From contig NZ_JABBFW010000002.1 in NCBI RefSeq assembly GCF_012927045.1, positions 290,801 to 354,800 of the forward strand: a stretch of 64,000 nucleotides of DNA. The letters run 5' to 3'. Each line of letters begins with the position of its first letter. The stretch's first letter is position 1. The stretch is from Azohydromonas caseinilytica. GTDB taxonomy: Bacteria > Pseudomonadota > Gammaproteobacteria > Burkholderiales > Burkholderiaceae_C. Positions 49,766 to 58,988 of the stretch are shown piece by piece. Position numbers and translations under genes: made by a program. The notes beneath the pieces were generated by a model that was given only the letters and a program-made list of their open reading frames with translations, did not search any database and was not told the DNA's origin.

Positions 49766-51040
49766 ATGGCAATCGTTGAAGTCAAGGTTCCGCAGCTGTC
49801 CGAGTCGGTGGCCGAGGCCACGCTGCTGCAGTGGAAGAAGAAGGCCGGCGAGGCCGTGGCGCAGGACGAGATCCTGATCGAGATCGAGACCGACAAGGTC
49901 GTGCTGGAAGTGCCCGCGCCCTCCGCCGGCGTGCTGGGCGAGATCGTGGTGGCCGACGGCGGCACCGTGGTCAGCGACCAGGTTATCGCCCGGATCGACA
50001 CCGAGGCCACCGCCGGCGCCGCCGCGCCGGCCGCTGCCGCGGCTCCTGCCGCCGCCGCCGCTGCCCCGGTCGCTCCTGTCGCCGCCGCCGCTGCCGTGGG
50101 CGGCAGCAAGTCCGACGTGGCCATGCCCGCCGCCGCCAAGCTGATGGCCGACAACGGCCTGGCCCCGGGCTCCGTGGCCGGCACCGGCCGCGACGGCCGC
50201 GTCACCAAGGGCGACGTGCTGCAGAACCTGATCGCCGGCGCCAAGGCCGCCGTGCCCGCGCCGGTGGCCGCGCCCGTGGCCCCGTCGGTGGCCAAGCCGC
50301 TGCCCGCCGTGGCCGCCCCGGTGGCCGCCAACCTGGGCGAGCGCCCCGAGCAGCGCGTGCCGATGAGCCGCCTGCGCGCCCGCGTCGCCGAGCGCCTGCT
50401 GCAGTCGCAGTCCACCAACGCCATCCTGACCACGTTCAACGAGGTCAACATGGCGCCGGTCATGGAGATGCGCAAGAAGTTCCAGGAGAGGTTCGAGAAG
50501 GAGCACGGCGTGAAGCTGGGCTTCATGAGCTTCTTCGTGAAGGCCGCCGTGGCCGCGCTCAAGAAGTTCCCGGTGCTCAACGCCTCGGTGGACGGCAACG
50601 ACATCGTCTACCACGGCTACTTCGACATCGGCATCGCGGTGGGCTCGCCGCGCGGCCTGGTGGTGCCCATCATCCGCAACGCCGACCAGCTGTCGTTCGC
50701 GGACATCGAGAAGACCATCGCCTCCTTCGGCCAGAAGGCCAAGGACGGCAAGCTGTCGCTGGACGAGCTCTCCGGCGGCACCTTCTCCATCTCCAACGGC
50801 GGCACCTTCGGCTCGATGCTGTCCACGCCGATCATCAACCCGCCGCAGTCGGCCATCCTGGGCGTGCACGCCACCAAGGACCGCGCCGTGGTGGAAAACG
50901 GCCAGGTCGTGGTGCGCCCGATCAACTACCTCGCCATGAGCTACGACCACCGCATCATCGACGGCCGCGAGGCGGTGCTGGGCCTGGTGACGATGAAGGA
51001 AGCGCTGGAAGACCCGGCGCGCCTGCTGTTCGACATCTGA
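49766..51040 (+). CDS. sucB: Dihydrolipoamide succinyltransferase (E2 of 2-oxoglutarate dehydrogenase)
   Basis: A 424-residue E2. The single lipoyl domain has Lys44 in [11 protein letters not shown]. An Ala/Pro-rich flexible linker (about 80-115) leads to the peripheral-subunit-binding domain [33 protein letters not shown] second linker leads to the catalytic domain with [17 protein letters not shown] (catalytic His) near the C-terminus. The ATG at 49766 follows GAGAGAA. Also called odhB. Confidence 0.96.
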   Translation: MAIVEVKVPQLSESVAEATLLQWKKKAGEAVAQDEILIEIETDKVVLEVPAPSAGVLGEIVVADGGTVVSDQVIARIDTEATAGAAAPAAAAAPAAAAAAPVAPVAAAAAVGGSKSDVAMPAAAKLMADNGLAPGSVAGTGRDGRVTKGDVLQNLIAGAKAAVPAPVAAPVAPSVAKPLPAVAAPVAANLGERPEQRVPMSRLRARVAERLLQSQSTNAILTTFNEVNMAPVMEMRKKFQERFEKEHGVKLGFMSFFVKAAVAALKKFPVLNASVDGNDIVYHGYFDIGIAVGSPRGLVVPIIRNADQLSFADIEKTIASFGQKAKDGKLSLDELSGGTFSISNGGTFGSMLSTPIINPPQSAILGVHATKDRAVVENGQVVVRPINYLAMSYDHRIIDGREAVLGLVTMKEALEDPARLLFDI

Positions 51041-51182
51041 TCGGCGCCTCACGCCGGTTGCGCGGCCGCTGCGGCGGCCCGCGCCGGCTCCTGCTTCAGC
51101 TTCACCCGCAGCCTTCACCCGCGCGCCTGCCCCCGACCGGGCCCAGGGCGGGCGAGTGAGGGCTCAAACGCATCCGGAACTC

Positions 51183-52610
51183 ATGAGCAAGAACTTCGAC
51201 GTGGTCGTCATCGGCGGTGGCCCCGGCGGCTACATCGCCGCCATCCGCGCGGCCCAGCTGGGCTTCAACACCGCCTGCATCGACGAGTGGCAGAACGACA
51301 AGGGCGGCCCCGCTCCCGGCGGCACCTGCACCAACGTCGGCTGCATTCCCTCCAAGGCGCTGCTGCAGTCCAGCGAGCACTTCGAGCATGCCGCCAAGCA
51401 CTTCGGCGACCACGGCATCAGCCTGGAGAACCTGCAGATCGACGTGGCCAAGATGGTCGGCCGCAAGGACAGCGTCGTGAAGCAGAACAACGACGGCATC
51501 CTGTACCTGTTCAAGAAGAACAAGGTCACGTTCTTCCACGGCCGCGGCTCCTTCGGCAAGGCGGTGGAGGGCGGCTACGAGATCAGCGTCGCCGGCAAGA
51601 CCGCCGAGACCCTCACGGCAAAGAACGTGATCGTGGCGACCGGCTCCAACGCCCGCGCGCTGCCCGGCGTCCCGTTCGACGAGCAGAAGATCCTCTCCAA
51701 CGACGGCGCGCTGCGCATCGGCGCCACGCCCAAGAAGCTGGGCGTGATCGGCGCCGGCGTGATCGGCCTGGAAATGGGCTCGGTGTGGCGCCGCCTGGGT
51801 GCGGACGTGACGATCCTCGAAGGCCTGCCCGTGTTCCTGGGCGCCGCTGACGAGCAGATCGCCAAGGAAGCGCACAAGGCCTTCACCAAGCAGGGCCTCA
51901 AGATCGAGCTGGGCGTGAAGGTCAACGCCATCTCGACCGAGGGCGAGGGCGTGAGCATCGCCTACGCCGACGCCAAGGGCGCCGAGCGGACGCTGGCGGT
52001 GGACAAGCTGATCGTGTCGATCGGCCGCGTGCCCAACACCATCGGCCTCAATCCGGAAGCCGTGGGCCTGCAGCTCGACGAGCGCGGCGCCATCGTGGTG
52101 GACGCCGAGTGCCGCACCAACTTGCCCGGCGTGTGGGCGGTGGGCGACGTGGTGCGCGGCCCGATGCTGGCGCACAAGGCCGAGGAGGAAGGCGTGGCGG
52201 TGGCTGAGCGCATCGCCGGCCAGCACGGCCATGTCAACTTCGACACCATCCCCTGGGTCATCTACACCAGCCCGGAAATCGCCTGGGTGGGCCAGACCGA
52301 GCAGGCGCTCAAGGCCGCGGGCCGCGCCTACAAGGCCGGCACCTTCCCGTTCCTGGCCAACGGCCGCGCCCGCGCGCTGGGCGACACCACGGGCATGGTG
52401 AAGTTCCTGGCCGACGCGCAGACCGACGAGATCCTGGGCGTGCACATCGTGGGCCCGATGGCCTCCGAGCTGATCTCCGAAGCCGTGGTGGCGATGGAGT
52501 TCAAGGCCAGCGCCGAGGACATCGCGCGCATCTGCCACGCGCACCCCTCGCTGTCGGAAGCGACCAAGGAAGCCGCCCTGGCGGTGGACAAGCGCACGCT
52601 CAACTTCTGA
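51183..52610 (+). CDS. lpdA: Dihydrolipoyl dehydrogenase (E3)
   Basis: A 475-residue flavoprotein disulfide reductase reoxidising the lipoyl group of SucB. FAD motif [21 protein letters not shown]; redox cysteines Cys49 and Cys54 in [18 protein letters not shown] motif [26 protein letters not shown]-terminal FAD motif [20 protein letters not shown]. The catalytic His-Glu dyad is in [17 protein letters not shown] short insert ([12 protein letters not shown]) before the cysteines is typical of betaproteobacterial OGDH-linked E3. Confidence 0.96.
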   Translation: MSKNFDVVVIGGGPGGYIAAIRAAQLGFNTACIDEWQNDKGGPAPGGTCTNVGCIPSKALLQSSEHFEHAAKHFGDHGISLENLQIDVAKMVGRKDSVVKQNNDGILYLFKKNKVTFFHGRGSFGKAVEGGYEISVAGKTAETLTAKNVIVATGSNARALPGVPFDEQKILSNDGALRIGATPKKLGVIGAGVIGLEMGSVWRRLGADVTILEGLPVFLGAADEQIAKEAHKAFTKQGLKIELGVKVNAISTEGEGVSIAYADAKGAERTLAVDKLIVSIGRVPNTIGLNPEAVGLQLDERGAIVVDAECRTNLPGVWAVGDVVRGPMLAHKAEEEGVAVAERIAGQHGHVNFDTIPWVIYTSPEIAWVGQTEQALKAAGRAYKAGTFPFLANGRARALGDTTGMVKFLADAQTDEILGVHIVGPMASELISEAVVAMEFKASAEDIARICHAHPSLSEATKEAALAVDKRTLNF

Positions 52611-52625
52611 GCCCTGTGCTGAATC

Positions 52626-52647
52626 AGGGGCCCTGCGGGGCCTCTTT
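52626..52647 (+). terminator. Terminator after lpdA
   Basis: AGGGGCC / CTGCGG / GGCCTCT with one G-T pair, followed by TT. Moderate strength. Confidence 0.6.
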
Positions 52648-52656
52648 CCGAATCAC

Positions 52657-52719
52657 CCGTTCGGGCTGAGCCCTTCGACAGGGCTCCCCTGAGCTTGTCG
52701 AAGGACTCAGGGCGAACGG
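52657..52719. repeat. REP-like palindromic repeat, copy 1
   Basis: A 63-base quasi-palindrome with ends CCGTTCGGGCTGAG and CTCAGGGCGAACGG. Inside, CCTTCGACA and TGTCGAAGG face each other. It overlaps the extended zapE frame and ends 20 bases before its start codon. Confidence 0.85.
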
Positions 52720-52739
52720 AAAGAGCAATCGAGGAAGTC

Positions 52740-53837
52740 GTGGCCGTCCGAGCCCTCTACGAACAGACGCTGGCCGAGCGCGGCTACCAGGCCGACGCGG
52801 CGCAGCTGCGTGCCATCGAGGCGCTGGAGCGCTGCGAGAACGAGTGGATCGCCTACAAGGCGCGGCGCAGCAACGCCCTGACCAAGCTGATCCGGCGTCC
52901 GCCCCTGCCGCGCGGCGTCTACATGTACGGCGGGGTGGGGCGCGGGAAGAGCTTCCTGATGGACTGCTTCTTCCAGTCCGTGCCGCTCAAGCGCAAGACG
53001 CGGCTGCATTTCCACGAGTTCATGCGCGAGGTGCACCGCGAGCTGCAGGAGCTCAAGGGCACGGTCAATCCGCTCGACGAGCTGGGCCGGCGCATCGCGC
53101 GGCGCTATCGGCTGATCTGCTTCGACGAGTTCCACGTCGCCGACGTGACCGACGCGATGATCCTGCACCGGCTGCTGGAGGCGCTGTTCGCCAACCGGGT
53201 CTCGATCGTCACCACCTCCAACTTCCACCCCGACGGGCTCTATCCCAACGGCCTGCACCGCGACCGCATCCTGCCCGCCATCGAGCTGCTCAAGGCCCAC
53301 ATGGAGGTGCTCAACGTGGACGCCGGCACCGACTACCGCCGCCGCACGCTGGAGCATGTGCAGCTCTACCACTGCCCGCTGGGGCCGGAGGCCGACGCGG
53401 CCATGACGCGCGCCTTCGAGGAGCTGGCCGAGGCCAAGGAAGAGGACCCGGTGCTCCACATCGAGAAGCGCACGCTGCAGGCGCGCCGCCGCGCCGGCGG
53501 GGTGGTGTGGTTCGACTTCAAGACGCTGTGCGGCGGCCCGCGCTCGCAGAACGACTACCTGGAGATCGCCAGCCGCTTCCACACCGTGATGCTTTCCGGC
53601 GTGCCGCACATGCCGGTGCGCATGGCCAGCGAGGCCCGGCGCTTCACCTGGCTGGTGGACGTGCTCTACGACCGGCGCTGCAAGTTCATCGTCTCGGCCG
53701 CGGTGCCGCCGGAGCAGCTCTACACGGACGGCCCGCTGGCGCACGAGTTCCCGCGCACGGTGTCGCGCCTCAACGAGATGCAGTCCAGGGAGTTCCTGGA
53801 GCTGGAGCACCGCGAGGTCGATACCTCGCTGACCTGA
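52740..53837 (+). CDS. zapE: AFG1/ZapE-type cell-division ATPase
   Basis: A 365-residue AFG1-family P-loop ATPase, associated in E. coli with Z-ring constriction. Walker A GGVGRGKS (64-71), Walker B LICFDEFHVAD, sensor IVTTSNFHPDGLYPNGLHRDR, and C-terminal MASEARRFTWLVDVLYD and FPRTVSRLNEMQS. The frame runs back to a TTG at 52695, but that part is repeat DNA. GTG at 52740 after GAGGAAGTC gives the family N-terminus VRALYEQTLAERGYQ. Confidence 0.9.
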   Translation: MAVRALYEQTLAERGYQADAAQLRAIEALERCENEWIAYKARRSNALTKLIRRPPLPRGVYMYGGVGRGKSFLMDCFFQSVPLKRKTRLHFHEFMREVHRELQELKGTVNPLDELGRRIARRYRLICFDEFHVADVTDAMILHRLLEALFANRVSIVTTSNFHPDGLYPNGLHRDRILPAIELLKAHMEVLNVDAGTDYRRRTLEHVQLYHCPLGPEADAAMTRAFEELAEAKEEDPVLHIEKRTLQARRRAGGVVWFDFKTLCGGPRSQNDYLEIASRFHTVMLSGVPHMPVRMASEARRFTWLVDVLYDRRCKFIVSAAVPPEQLYTDGPLAHEFPRTVSRLNEMQSREFLELEHREVDTSLT

Positions 53838-53859
53838 TCCCGGCATGCAGCAAAGCAAT

Positions 53860-53934
53860 CCGTTCGGGCTGAGCCTGTCGAAGCCCTGTAGCCCGAACGA
53901 GCTGCAGGCCCTTCGACAAGCTCAGGGCGAACGG
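53860..53934. repeat. REP-like palindromic repeat, copy 2
   Basis: 75 bases with the same ends as copy 1 (CCGTTCGGGCTGAG ... CTCAGGGCGAACGG) and the same inner TGTCGAAG/CTTCGACA cores. An additional AGCCCGAACGAGCTGCAGG segment sits in the middle. It lies 22 bases after the zapE stop. Confidence 0.85.
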
Positions 53935-53988
53935 AAAAGGGGCTGACTCGGGGTTGCCACGGGCGCCCGGCCTACACTGCGCGCCCCC

Positions 53989-56085
53989 ATGGCGAACACC
54001 CCATCCCAAGACTCCGCCCCGCTGGCCGGGCCTGATCACGACACCGGCGGCGGCGCGCTGGCCCAGGCCGTTGAAAAGGCCTTCGGTGCCCACGGAGCGC
54101 TGGCGCAGGCCGACCCGGGCTACGTGCAGCGCCCGGCGCAGCAGCAGCTCGCGCTGGCCGTCGCTCAAGCCATCGAGAACCGGGAGGCCCTGGTGGCCGA
54201 GGCAGGCACCGGGATTGGGAAAACCTTCGCCTATCTCGTGCCGCTGCTGCTGTCGGGCGCGCGCGCCCTGGTGAGCACGGCCACCAAGAGCCTGCAGGAT
54301 CAGCTCTTCCTGCGCGACCTGCCGCGGCTGCGCGCCGCGCTGGGCCAGCCGGTGAGCCTGGCGCTGCTCAAGGGCCGCGCCAGCTACCTGTGCCGGCACC
54401 GGCTGCAGCTGGCGCGCGAGGCCGAGCACGAGGCGCGCACACAGCGCGCGCTGGCGCGCATCGAGCTGTGGGCGCAGGCCAGCGTCAGCGGCGACCTGGC
54501 CGAGCTGGACCTGCTCGACGAGCGCTCGCCGCTGCTGCCGCTGGTCAGCTCCACGCGCGACAACTGCCTGGGCGGCGAGTGTCCGCAGTTCACGCGCTGC
54601 CACGTGATGAAGGCGCGGCGCGAGGCGGTGTCGGCCGACGTGGTGGTGGTCAACCATCACCTGTTCTTCGCCGACCTGGCGCTGCGCGACAGCGGCGTGG
54701 CCGAGCTGCTGCCCACGGTGGACGTGGCGGTGTTCGACGAGGCGCACCAGCTGGTCGAGGCCGGCGTGCAGTTCCTGGGCACCACGCTGGGCAGCGCGCA
54801 GCTGCTGGATTTCAGCCGCGACCTGCGCATGGAGACCACCCAGCCCGCGCGCGGGCTGGCGCCCTGGGACGAGCTGGCCTCGCGCTGCGAGAGCGCCGCG
54901 CGCGAGCTGCGGCTGCGCGCGGCCGGGGCGCAGGCCCAGGCGCGCCTGTCGCTGCGCCTGGCCTGGACCGACCGCGCCGAGGACGGTGCCTTCAAGGCCG
55001 CGCTGGACGGCGTGGAGGCGGCGTGCAAGGCGGCGGCGGCCGCGCTGGAGCCGCTGGCCGGCAACGGGCCGGACCTGATGCGGCTGTCGCAGCGCGCGCA
55101 GCTGCTGGCCGAGCGCGCGGCGCGCTTTGCCGCGCCCAACGCGCCGGACCAGGTGCGCTGGATCGACGTCGGCCCGACGCAGGTGCGGTTGGTGGAGTCA
55201 CCCCTGGACATCCGCAGCGCGCTGATGCAGCAGCGCGAGGCCGGGCGCAAGGCCTGGATCTTCACCTCGGCCACGCTGGGCGCGGACGCCAAGCTCTCCT
55301 GGTTCACCGGCAGCACCGCGCTGGAGGACGCGCGCGTGCTGCGCCTGGACAGTCCCTTCGACTACGCCGCCCACGCGCGGCTGTGGATTCCCGAGCGCTT
55401 CCCGGCCGCGGGCAGCGAGCCGCATGCGCCGGCGGTGGGCCGCGTGGCGGCGCGGCTGGCCAGCGCGCTGGGCGGACGCACCTTCGTGCTCACCACCACG
55501 CTGCGCGCGCTGCAGGCGGTGGCCGGCGCGCTGCGCGAGGCGCTGGCCGAGGGCGGCGTGGCGCTGGACGTGCTGGTGCAGGGGGAGGCGCCGAAGCGGC
55601 AGCTCGTGAAACGCTTCCTGGAGCGGCCGGCCTCGGTGCTGGTGGGCTCGGCCAGCTTCTGGGAGGGCATCGACGTGCCCGGCGACGCGCTGCAGTGCGT
55701 GCTGATCGACAAGTTGCCGTTCCCGCCACCCAACGACCCGCTGGTGGAGGCGCGCGTGGCGCAGCTGGAGGCGCAGGGCCGCAAGCCCTTTAACGAGTAT
55801 TTCCTGGCCGAGGCGGCTGTCTCGCTGAAGCAGGGCGCGGGGCGGTTGATTCGCAGCGAGCGCGACCGCGGGCTGCTGGTGGTGTGCGACCCGCGCCTGG
55901 CGCTCAAGAGCTATGGCGGACGGCTGCGCAAGGCGCTGCCGCCGATGGCGCGGCTGAAGGAGGAGGGCGAGGCGCTGGCTTGGCTGCGTCAGCTGGCGGC
56001 CGAGCGCGAGACCGTCGATGCGCGCGGCGGGGACGATGCGGTTGGCGAGGCGGGCGAAACGCCGGCCGCCGCGGCCGGCGGCTGA
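53989..56085 (+). CDS. DinG/YoaA-type ATP-dependent DNA helicase (XPD-like)
   Basis: A 698-residue superfamily 2 Fe-S helicase, 5'-3' polarity by family. Walker A is VAEAGTGIGKTF (69-80) and the DEAH box is AVFDEAHQLVE near 248. Four cysteines for the [4Fe-4S] cluster are Cys135, Cys193, Cys198 and Cys204 (LCRHRL; DNCLGGECPQFTRC). C-terminal motifs include SASFWEGIDVPGDALQCVLI, EAAVSLKQGAGRLIRSERDRG and VCDPRL. Length and motif spacing suit YoaA slightly better than DinG. It likely acts in DNA repair or in resolving R-loops and G-quadruplexes. The Ala/Glu-rich C-terminal 25 residues look disordered. Confidence 0.9.
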   Translation: MANTPSQDSAPLAGPDHDTGGGALAQAVEKAFGAHGALAQADPGYVQRPAQQQLALAVAQAIENREALVAEAGTGIGKTFAYLVPLLLSGARALVSTATKSLQDQLFLRDLPRLRAALGQPVSLALLKGRASYLCRHRLQLAREAEHEARTQRALARIELWAQASVSGDLAELDLLDERSPLLPLVSSTRDNCLGGECPQFTRCHVMKARREAVSADVVVVNHHLFFADLALRDSGVAELLPTVDVAVFDEAHQLVEAGVQFLGTTLGSAQLLDFSRDLRMETTQPARGLAPWDELASRCESAARELRLRAAGAQAQARLSLRLAWTDRAEDGAFKAALDGVEAACKAAAAALEPLAGNGPDLMRLSQRAQLLAERAARFAAPNAPDQVRWIDVGPTQVRLVESPLDIRSALMQQREAGRKAWIFTSATLGADAKLSWFTGSTALEDARVLRLDSPFDYAAHARLWIPERFPAAGSEPHAPAVGRVAARLASALGGRTFVLTTTLRALQAVAGALREALAEGGVALDVLVQGEAPKRQLVKRFLERPASVLVGSASFWEGIDVPGDALQCVLIDKLPFPPPNDPLVEARVAQLEAQGRKPFNEYFLAEAAVSLKQGAGRLIRSERDRGLLVVCDPRLALKSYGGRLRKALPPMARLKEEGEALAWLRQLAAERETVDARGGDDAVGEAGETPAAAAGG

Positions 56086-56100
56086 GCGCGGGCCAGCCTC

Positions 56101-56129
56101 AAGAAAAAGGCCAGCCTCGCGGCTGGCCT
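56101..56129 (-). terminator. Terminator of bamD
   Basis: On the minus strand AGGCCAGCC / GCGA / GGCTGGCCT is followed by TTTTTCTT. It lies between the convergent helicase and bamD genes. Confidence 0.9.
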
Positions 56130-56150
56130 CCGGGCTTCAGGGCCGGTGCC

Positions 56151-56978
56151 TCACCAGACCTGCCACCAGGGCTTCTTCTTGTCCTGCACGCCATCGGACA
56201 TGAAGCGGCTCTGCGGGAAGTTCTGCTTGAGCACGCGCTCGGCGTCGTCGCGCAACTGGGGCAGCTCCAGGCGCTCGTAGCTGCGCGCCATGATGAAGAG
56301 CGCCTCCTCGGACGCGGGCGTCTGCGGGTACTCCTTCACCGCCGTCTGCGCGCGGTTGGCCGCGGCCACGTAGGCGCCGCGGCGGAAGTAGTAGCGCGCC
56401 ACGTGCAGCTCGTAGTTCGCCAGCGCGTTGACGATGTAGTCCATGCGCGTGCGCGCCTCGACCGAGTACTTGGACTCCGGGAACTGGTCCACCAGCTGCT
56501 TGAAGGACTGGTAGGCGTCGCGCGAGGCCTGCTGGTCGCGCTCGGAGAGCTCCTGGTTGGCGAAGCGGCCCAGGATGCCGAGGTTGTCGTTGAAGTTGAC
56601 GATGCCGCGCAGGTAGAGCGCGTAGTCCAGCGCCGGGCTGGAGGGATTGAGCTTGATGAAGCGGTCCAGCGTCGCCAGGGCCTCGGCGCGTTCGCCGGTC
56701 TTGTAGCGCACGTAGGCCAGGTCCAGCGTGGCCTGCTGCGCCAGCAGCGTGCCGGCGGCGCGGCCCTCGACGCGCTCCAGGGTCTTGATGGCACGCTCGT
56801 AGCTGCCCGCGCCGATGTCGTCCTTGGCGTCTGCGTACAATTTCTCGACCGCCACGGTGGACAGCGGGTCCTCCTTCGTGGTGCCGCAGCCCGAGATCAG
56901 CAGGGCCCCCGCCAGCACCGCCGCACAGGCCGCCGGCGTTTGATGCGCCCAGCGGCGCCTCCAAGAAGAAAAGCTCAT
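56151..56978 (-). CDS. bamD: Outer-membrane assembly lipoprotein BamD
   Basis: A 275-residue lipoprotein of the BAM complex, which inserts beta-barrel proteins in the outer membrane. The lipobox LLISGC puts the lipidated Cys at 31. Five TPR-like repeats follow (for example EKLYADAKDDIGAGSYERAI, AYVRYKTGERAEALATLDRF, YELHVARYYFRRGAYVAAAN, EEALFIMARSYERLELPQL). The C-terminus ends KKKPWWQVW. The start at 56978 is chosen for the signal sequence. It is divergent from rluD with 58 bases between. Confidence 0.95.
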   Translation of the reverse strand: MSFSSWRRRWAHQTPAACAAVLAGALLISGCGTTKEDPLSTVAVEKLYADAKDDIGAGSYERAIKTLERVEGRAAGTLLAQQATLDLAYVRYKTGERAEALATLDRFIKLNPSSPALDYALYLRGIVNFNDNLGILGRFANQELSERDQQASRDAYQSFKQLVDQFPESKYSVEARTRMDYIVNALANYELHVARYYFRRGAYVAAANRAQTAVKEYPQTPASEEALFIMARSYERLELPQLRDDAERVLKQNFPQSRFMSDGVQDKKKPWWQVW

Positions 56979-57036
56979 CTGATGCAGCGGCGCGCGCCGC
57001 GCGCGTCGTCCGTAGGTCCAAGAAAACGTGAATTGT

Positions 57037-57996
57037 ATGGTTGACCCCTTGTCCGACCCGGCGACCGAGGACGACGGCCCCGACGACGAACAACACGAGT
57101 GGCGCGAGCGCGAGGTCGATGCCGCGCTGCAGGGCCTGCGGCTGGACAAGGCGCTGGTGCTCATGGCGGGCGAGTTCTCACGCAACTATCTGCAGGGCCT
57201 GATCGAGCGCGGCCATGTGCGGCTCGACGGCCAGGTGGCGCGCACCGCGTCGCGCGGCGTGAGGCTGGGCCAGCGCATCCGGCTGGAGCTGGTGCCCACG
57301 GCGGAGAGCCGGGCCTTCAAGCCGGAGGCGCTGCCCATCACCGTGGTGTTTGAGGACGAGCACCTGATCGTGCTGGACAAGCCGGCGGGCATGGTGGTGC
57401 ACCCGGCGGCGGGCAACTGGTCGGGCACGCTGCTCAATGCGCTGCTGGCGCACCACGCCGGCGCGGCGCGCCTGCCGCGCGCGGGCATCGTGCACCGGCT
57501 GGACAAGGACACCTCGGGCCTGATGGTGGTGGCCAAGACGCTGCCGGCCATGACGGCGCTGGTGCGCGCCATCGCCGCGCGCGAGGTGAGCCGCCACTAC
57601 CTGGCGCTGGCGCATGGCGTGCCGAAGGAGGCCTCATTCACCGTGGACGCGCCCATCGGCCGCGACCCGCGCTCGCGCGTGCGCATGGCCATCGTGGCCT
57701 CGGGCAAGCCCGCGCGCACCGACTTCGAGGTGCTGGTCGCCGGGCACGGCGCCTGCGCGCTGCGCTGCACGCTGCACAGCGGGCGCACGCACCAGATCCG
57801 CGTGCACCTGGCCTCGCGCGGGCACCCGCTGCTGGCCGACGCGGTGTACGGCGGCACGCCGCTGCTGGGCCTGGAGCGCCAGGCGCTGCATGCGGCGCGG
57901 CTGCGCTTCACGCATCCGGTGCTGGGCGGCGAGCTGGCGTTCGAGCAGGCGCCACCGGCGGACCTGGCCGCGGCCTGGCACGCCTTGCAAGGCTAG
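57037..57996 (+). CDS. rluD: 23S rRNA pseudouridine synthase RluD (1911/1915/1917)
   Basis: A 319-residue RluA-family synthase. An N-terminal S4 domain (about 30-90; RLDKALVLMAGEFSRNYLQGLIERGHVRLDG) precedes the catalytic domain, with Asp in GIVHRLDKDTSGLMVVAKT near residue 157. LHSGRTHQIRVHLASRGHPLLADAVYGG is also present. The divergent position with bamD is conserved in many proteobacteria and supports RluD over RluC. ATG at 57037 is chosen; a GTG three codons upstream is possible. Confidence 0.93.
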   Translation: MVDPLSDPATEDDGPDDEQHEWREREVDAALQGLRLDKALVLMAGEFSRNYLQGLIERGHVRLDGQVARTASRGVRLGQRIRLELVPTAESRAFKPEALPITVVFEDEHLIVLDKPAGMVVHPAAGNWSGTLLNALLAHHAGAARLPRAGIVHRLDKDTSGLMVVAKTLPAMTALVRAIAAREVSRHYLALAHGVPKEASFTVDAPIGRDPRSRVRMAIVASGKPARTDFEVLVAGHGACALRCTLHSGRTHQIRVHLASRGHPLLADAVYGGTPLLGLERQALHAARLRFTHPVLGGELAFEQAPPADLAAAWHALQG

Positions 57997-58099
57997 AAAA
58001 GCGTGCGCAAGTCGCCCGGGAAAAGCCCTTGCGGCCCGCTTCGGACCCTTGCAAGGACGGGAAGGCCGTGCAAGGGGGTTACAATCAACATGTCCTTGC
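57982..58099. repeat. Cluster of CCTTGC/GCAAGG motifs upstream of scpB
   Basis: CCTTGC occurs at 57983, 58027, 58047 and 58094. Two of these are within perfect palindromes, GCCTTGCAAGGC (57982-57993, overlapping the rluD stop) and CCTTGCAAGG (58047-58056); a GCAAGG half-site lies at 58070. TACAAT at 58080-58085 is a good -10. The 305-base gap 57997-58301 holds no convincing gene; two mini-ORFs (58090-58149, and 58264-58302 whose TGA overlaps the scpB ATG) are noted only. Confidence 0.5.
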
Positions 58100-58301
58100 G
58101 CGCGGCAGGCATCAAGCAGCCCGCCCTGCCGCCCGACCCGAGCCCTTGAAGCCCCGCACCCGAGCGCCGGCGTGAGCCGCAGCAGCCGGGTCCGGCCCCA
58201 GGTCCGAACCCAACGCCGGCAGCCCCTTTCCGGGCGCCCGTCCTTCGACCCTTGACCGTCGTGATGTCCGACGCTGCCGCACGCGGCACTCCGAGACCTT
58301 G

Positions 58302-58988
58302 ATGAACACCCAGGATGCCAAGCGCGTCCTCGAAACCGCATTGATCTGCGCGCAGCAGCCGCTGCCGCTGCGCGAGTTGCGCCTGCTGTTCGACCAGCAG
58401 CTGGGCGCCGATACGCTGCGCACGCTGCTCGACGAGATCGCGCGCGACTGGCAGGGCCGGGGCGTGGAACTGGTGACGCTGGCCTCGGGCTGGCGCTTCC
58501 AGAGCCGCCCCGAGATGCAGCCCTACCTGGCGCGGCTGCAGCCCGAGAAGCCACCGCGCTACTCGCGCGCCGTGATGGAGACGCTGGCCATCATTGCGTA
58601 CCGCCAGCCCGTGACGCGCGGCGACATCGAGGACATCCGCGGCGTGACCGTGAGCACCCAGGTCATTCGCCAGCTTGAAGAGCGCGGCTGGGTCGAGGTC
58701 ATCGGCCACCGCGAGGCGCCGGGGCGGCCCGCCCTGTACGCCACCACGCGCCAGTTCCTGGACGACCTGGGGCTGGGCGGCCTGGATGGCCTGCCGCCCC
58801 TGGATGCCCCCGGCGCGCTGCCGCAGGCGCTGGAGTCCCCGCTCCAGGCGGCCCTGGCGCAGCAGTTGCCGTTGCTGGACGCGTCCTCCGAAACCCACGC
58901 CGCTGCAGTGCCCGATGCGTCGGCTCCTGCCGCCACCACCGAACCCTCATCGGCCCACGGGGCCGATCACACCCCCTCGCAGCCATGA
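58302..58988 (+). CDS. scpB: Segregation and condensation protein B
   Basis: A 228-residue ScpB, the winged-helix dimer that pairs with the kleisin ScpA in the SMC-ScpAB condensin. Conserved segments are [38 protein letters not shown], the strong motif [31 protein letters not shown], and [19 protein letters not shown] disordered Ala/Pro/Ser-rich tail of about 55 residues is unusual. No scpA or smc in the window. The stop overlaps the rluB ATG (ATGA). Confidence 0.94.
   Translation: MNTQDAKRVLETALICAQQPLPLRELRLLFDQQLGADTLRTLLDEIARDWQGRGVELVTLASGWRFQSRPEMQPYLARLQPEKPPRYSRAVMETLAIIAYRQPVTRGDIEDIRGVTVSTQVIRQLEERGWVEVIGHREAPGRPALYATTRQFLDDLGLGGLDGLPPLDAPGALPQALESPLQAALAQQLPLLDASSETHAAAVPDASAPAATTEPSSAHGADHTPSQP

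Noticed and set aside
58090-58149. 19-codon ORF (MSLRAAGIKQPALPPDPSP) right after the TACAAT element before scpB
   Set aside because: No codon clustering, no ribosome-binding site and no downstream attenuator; most likely chance.
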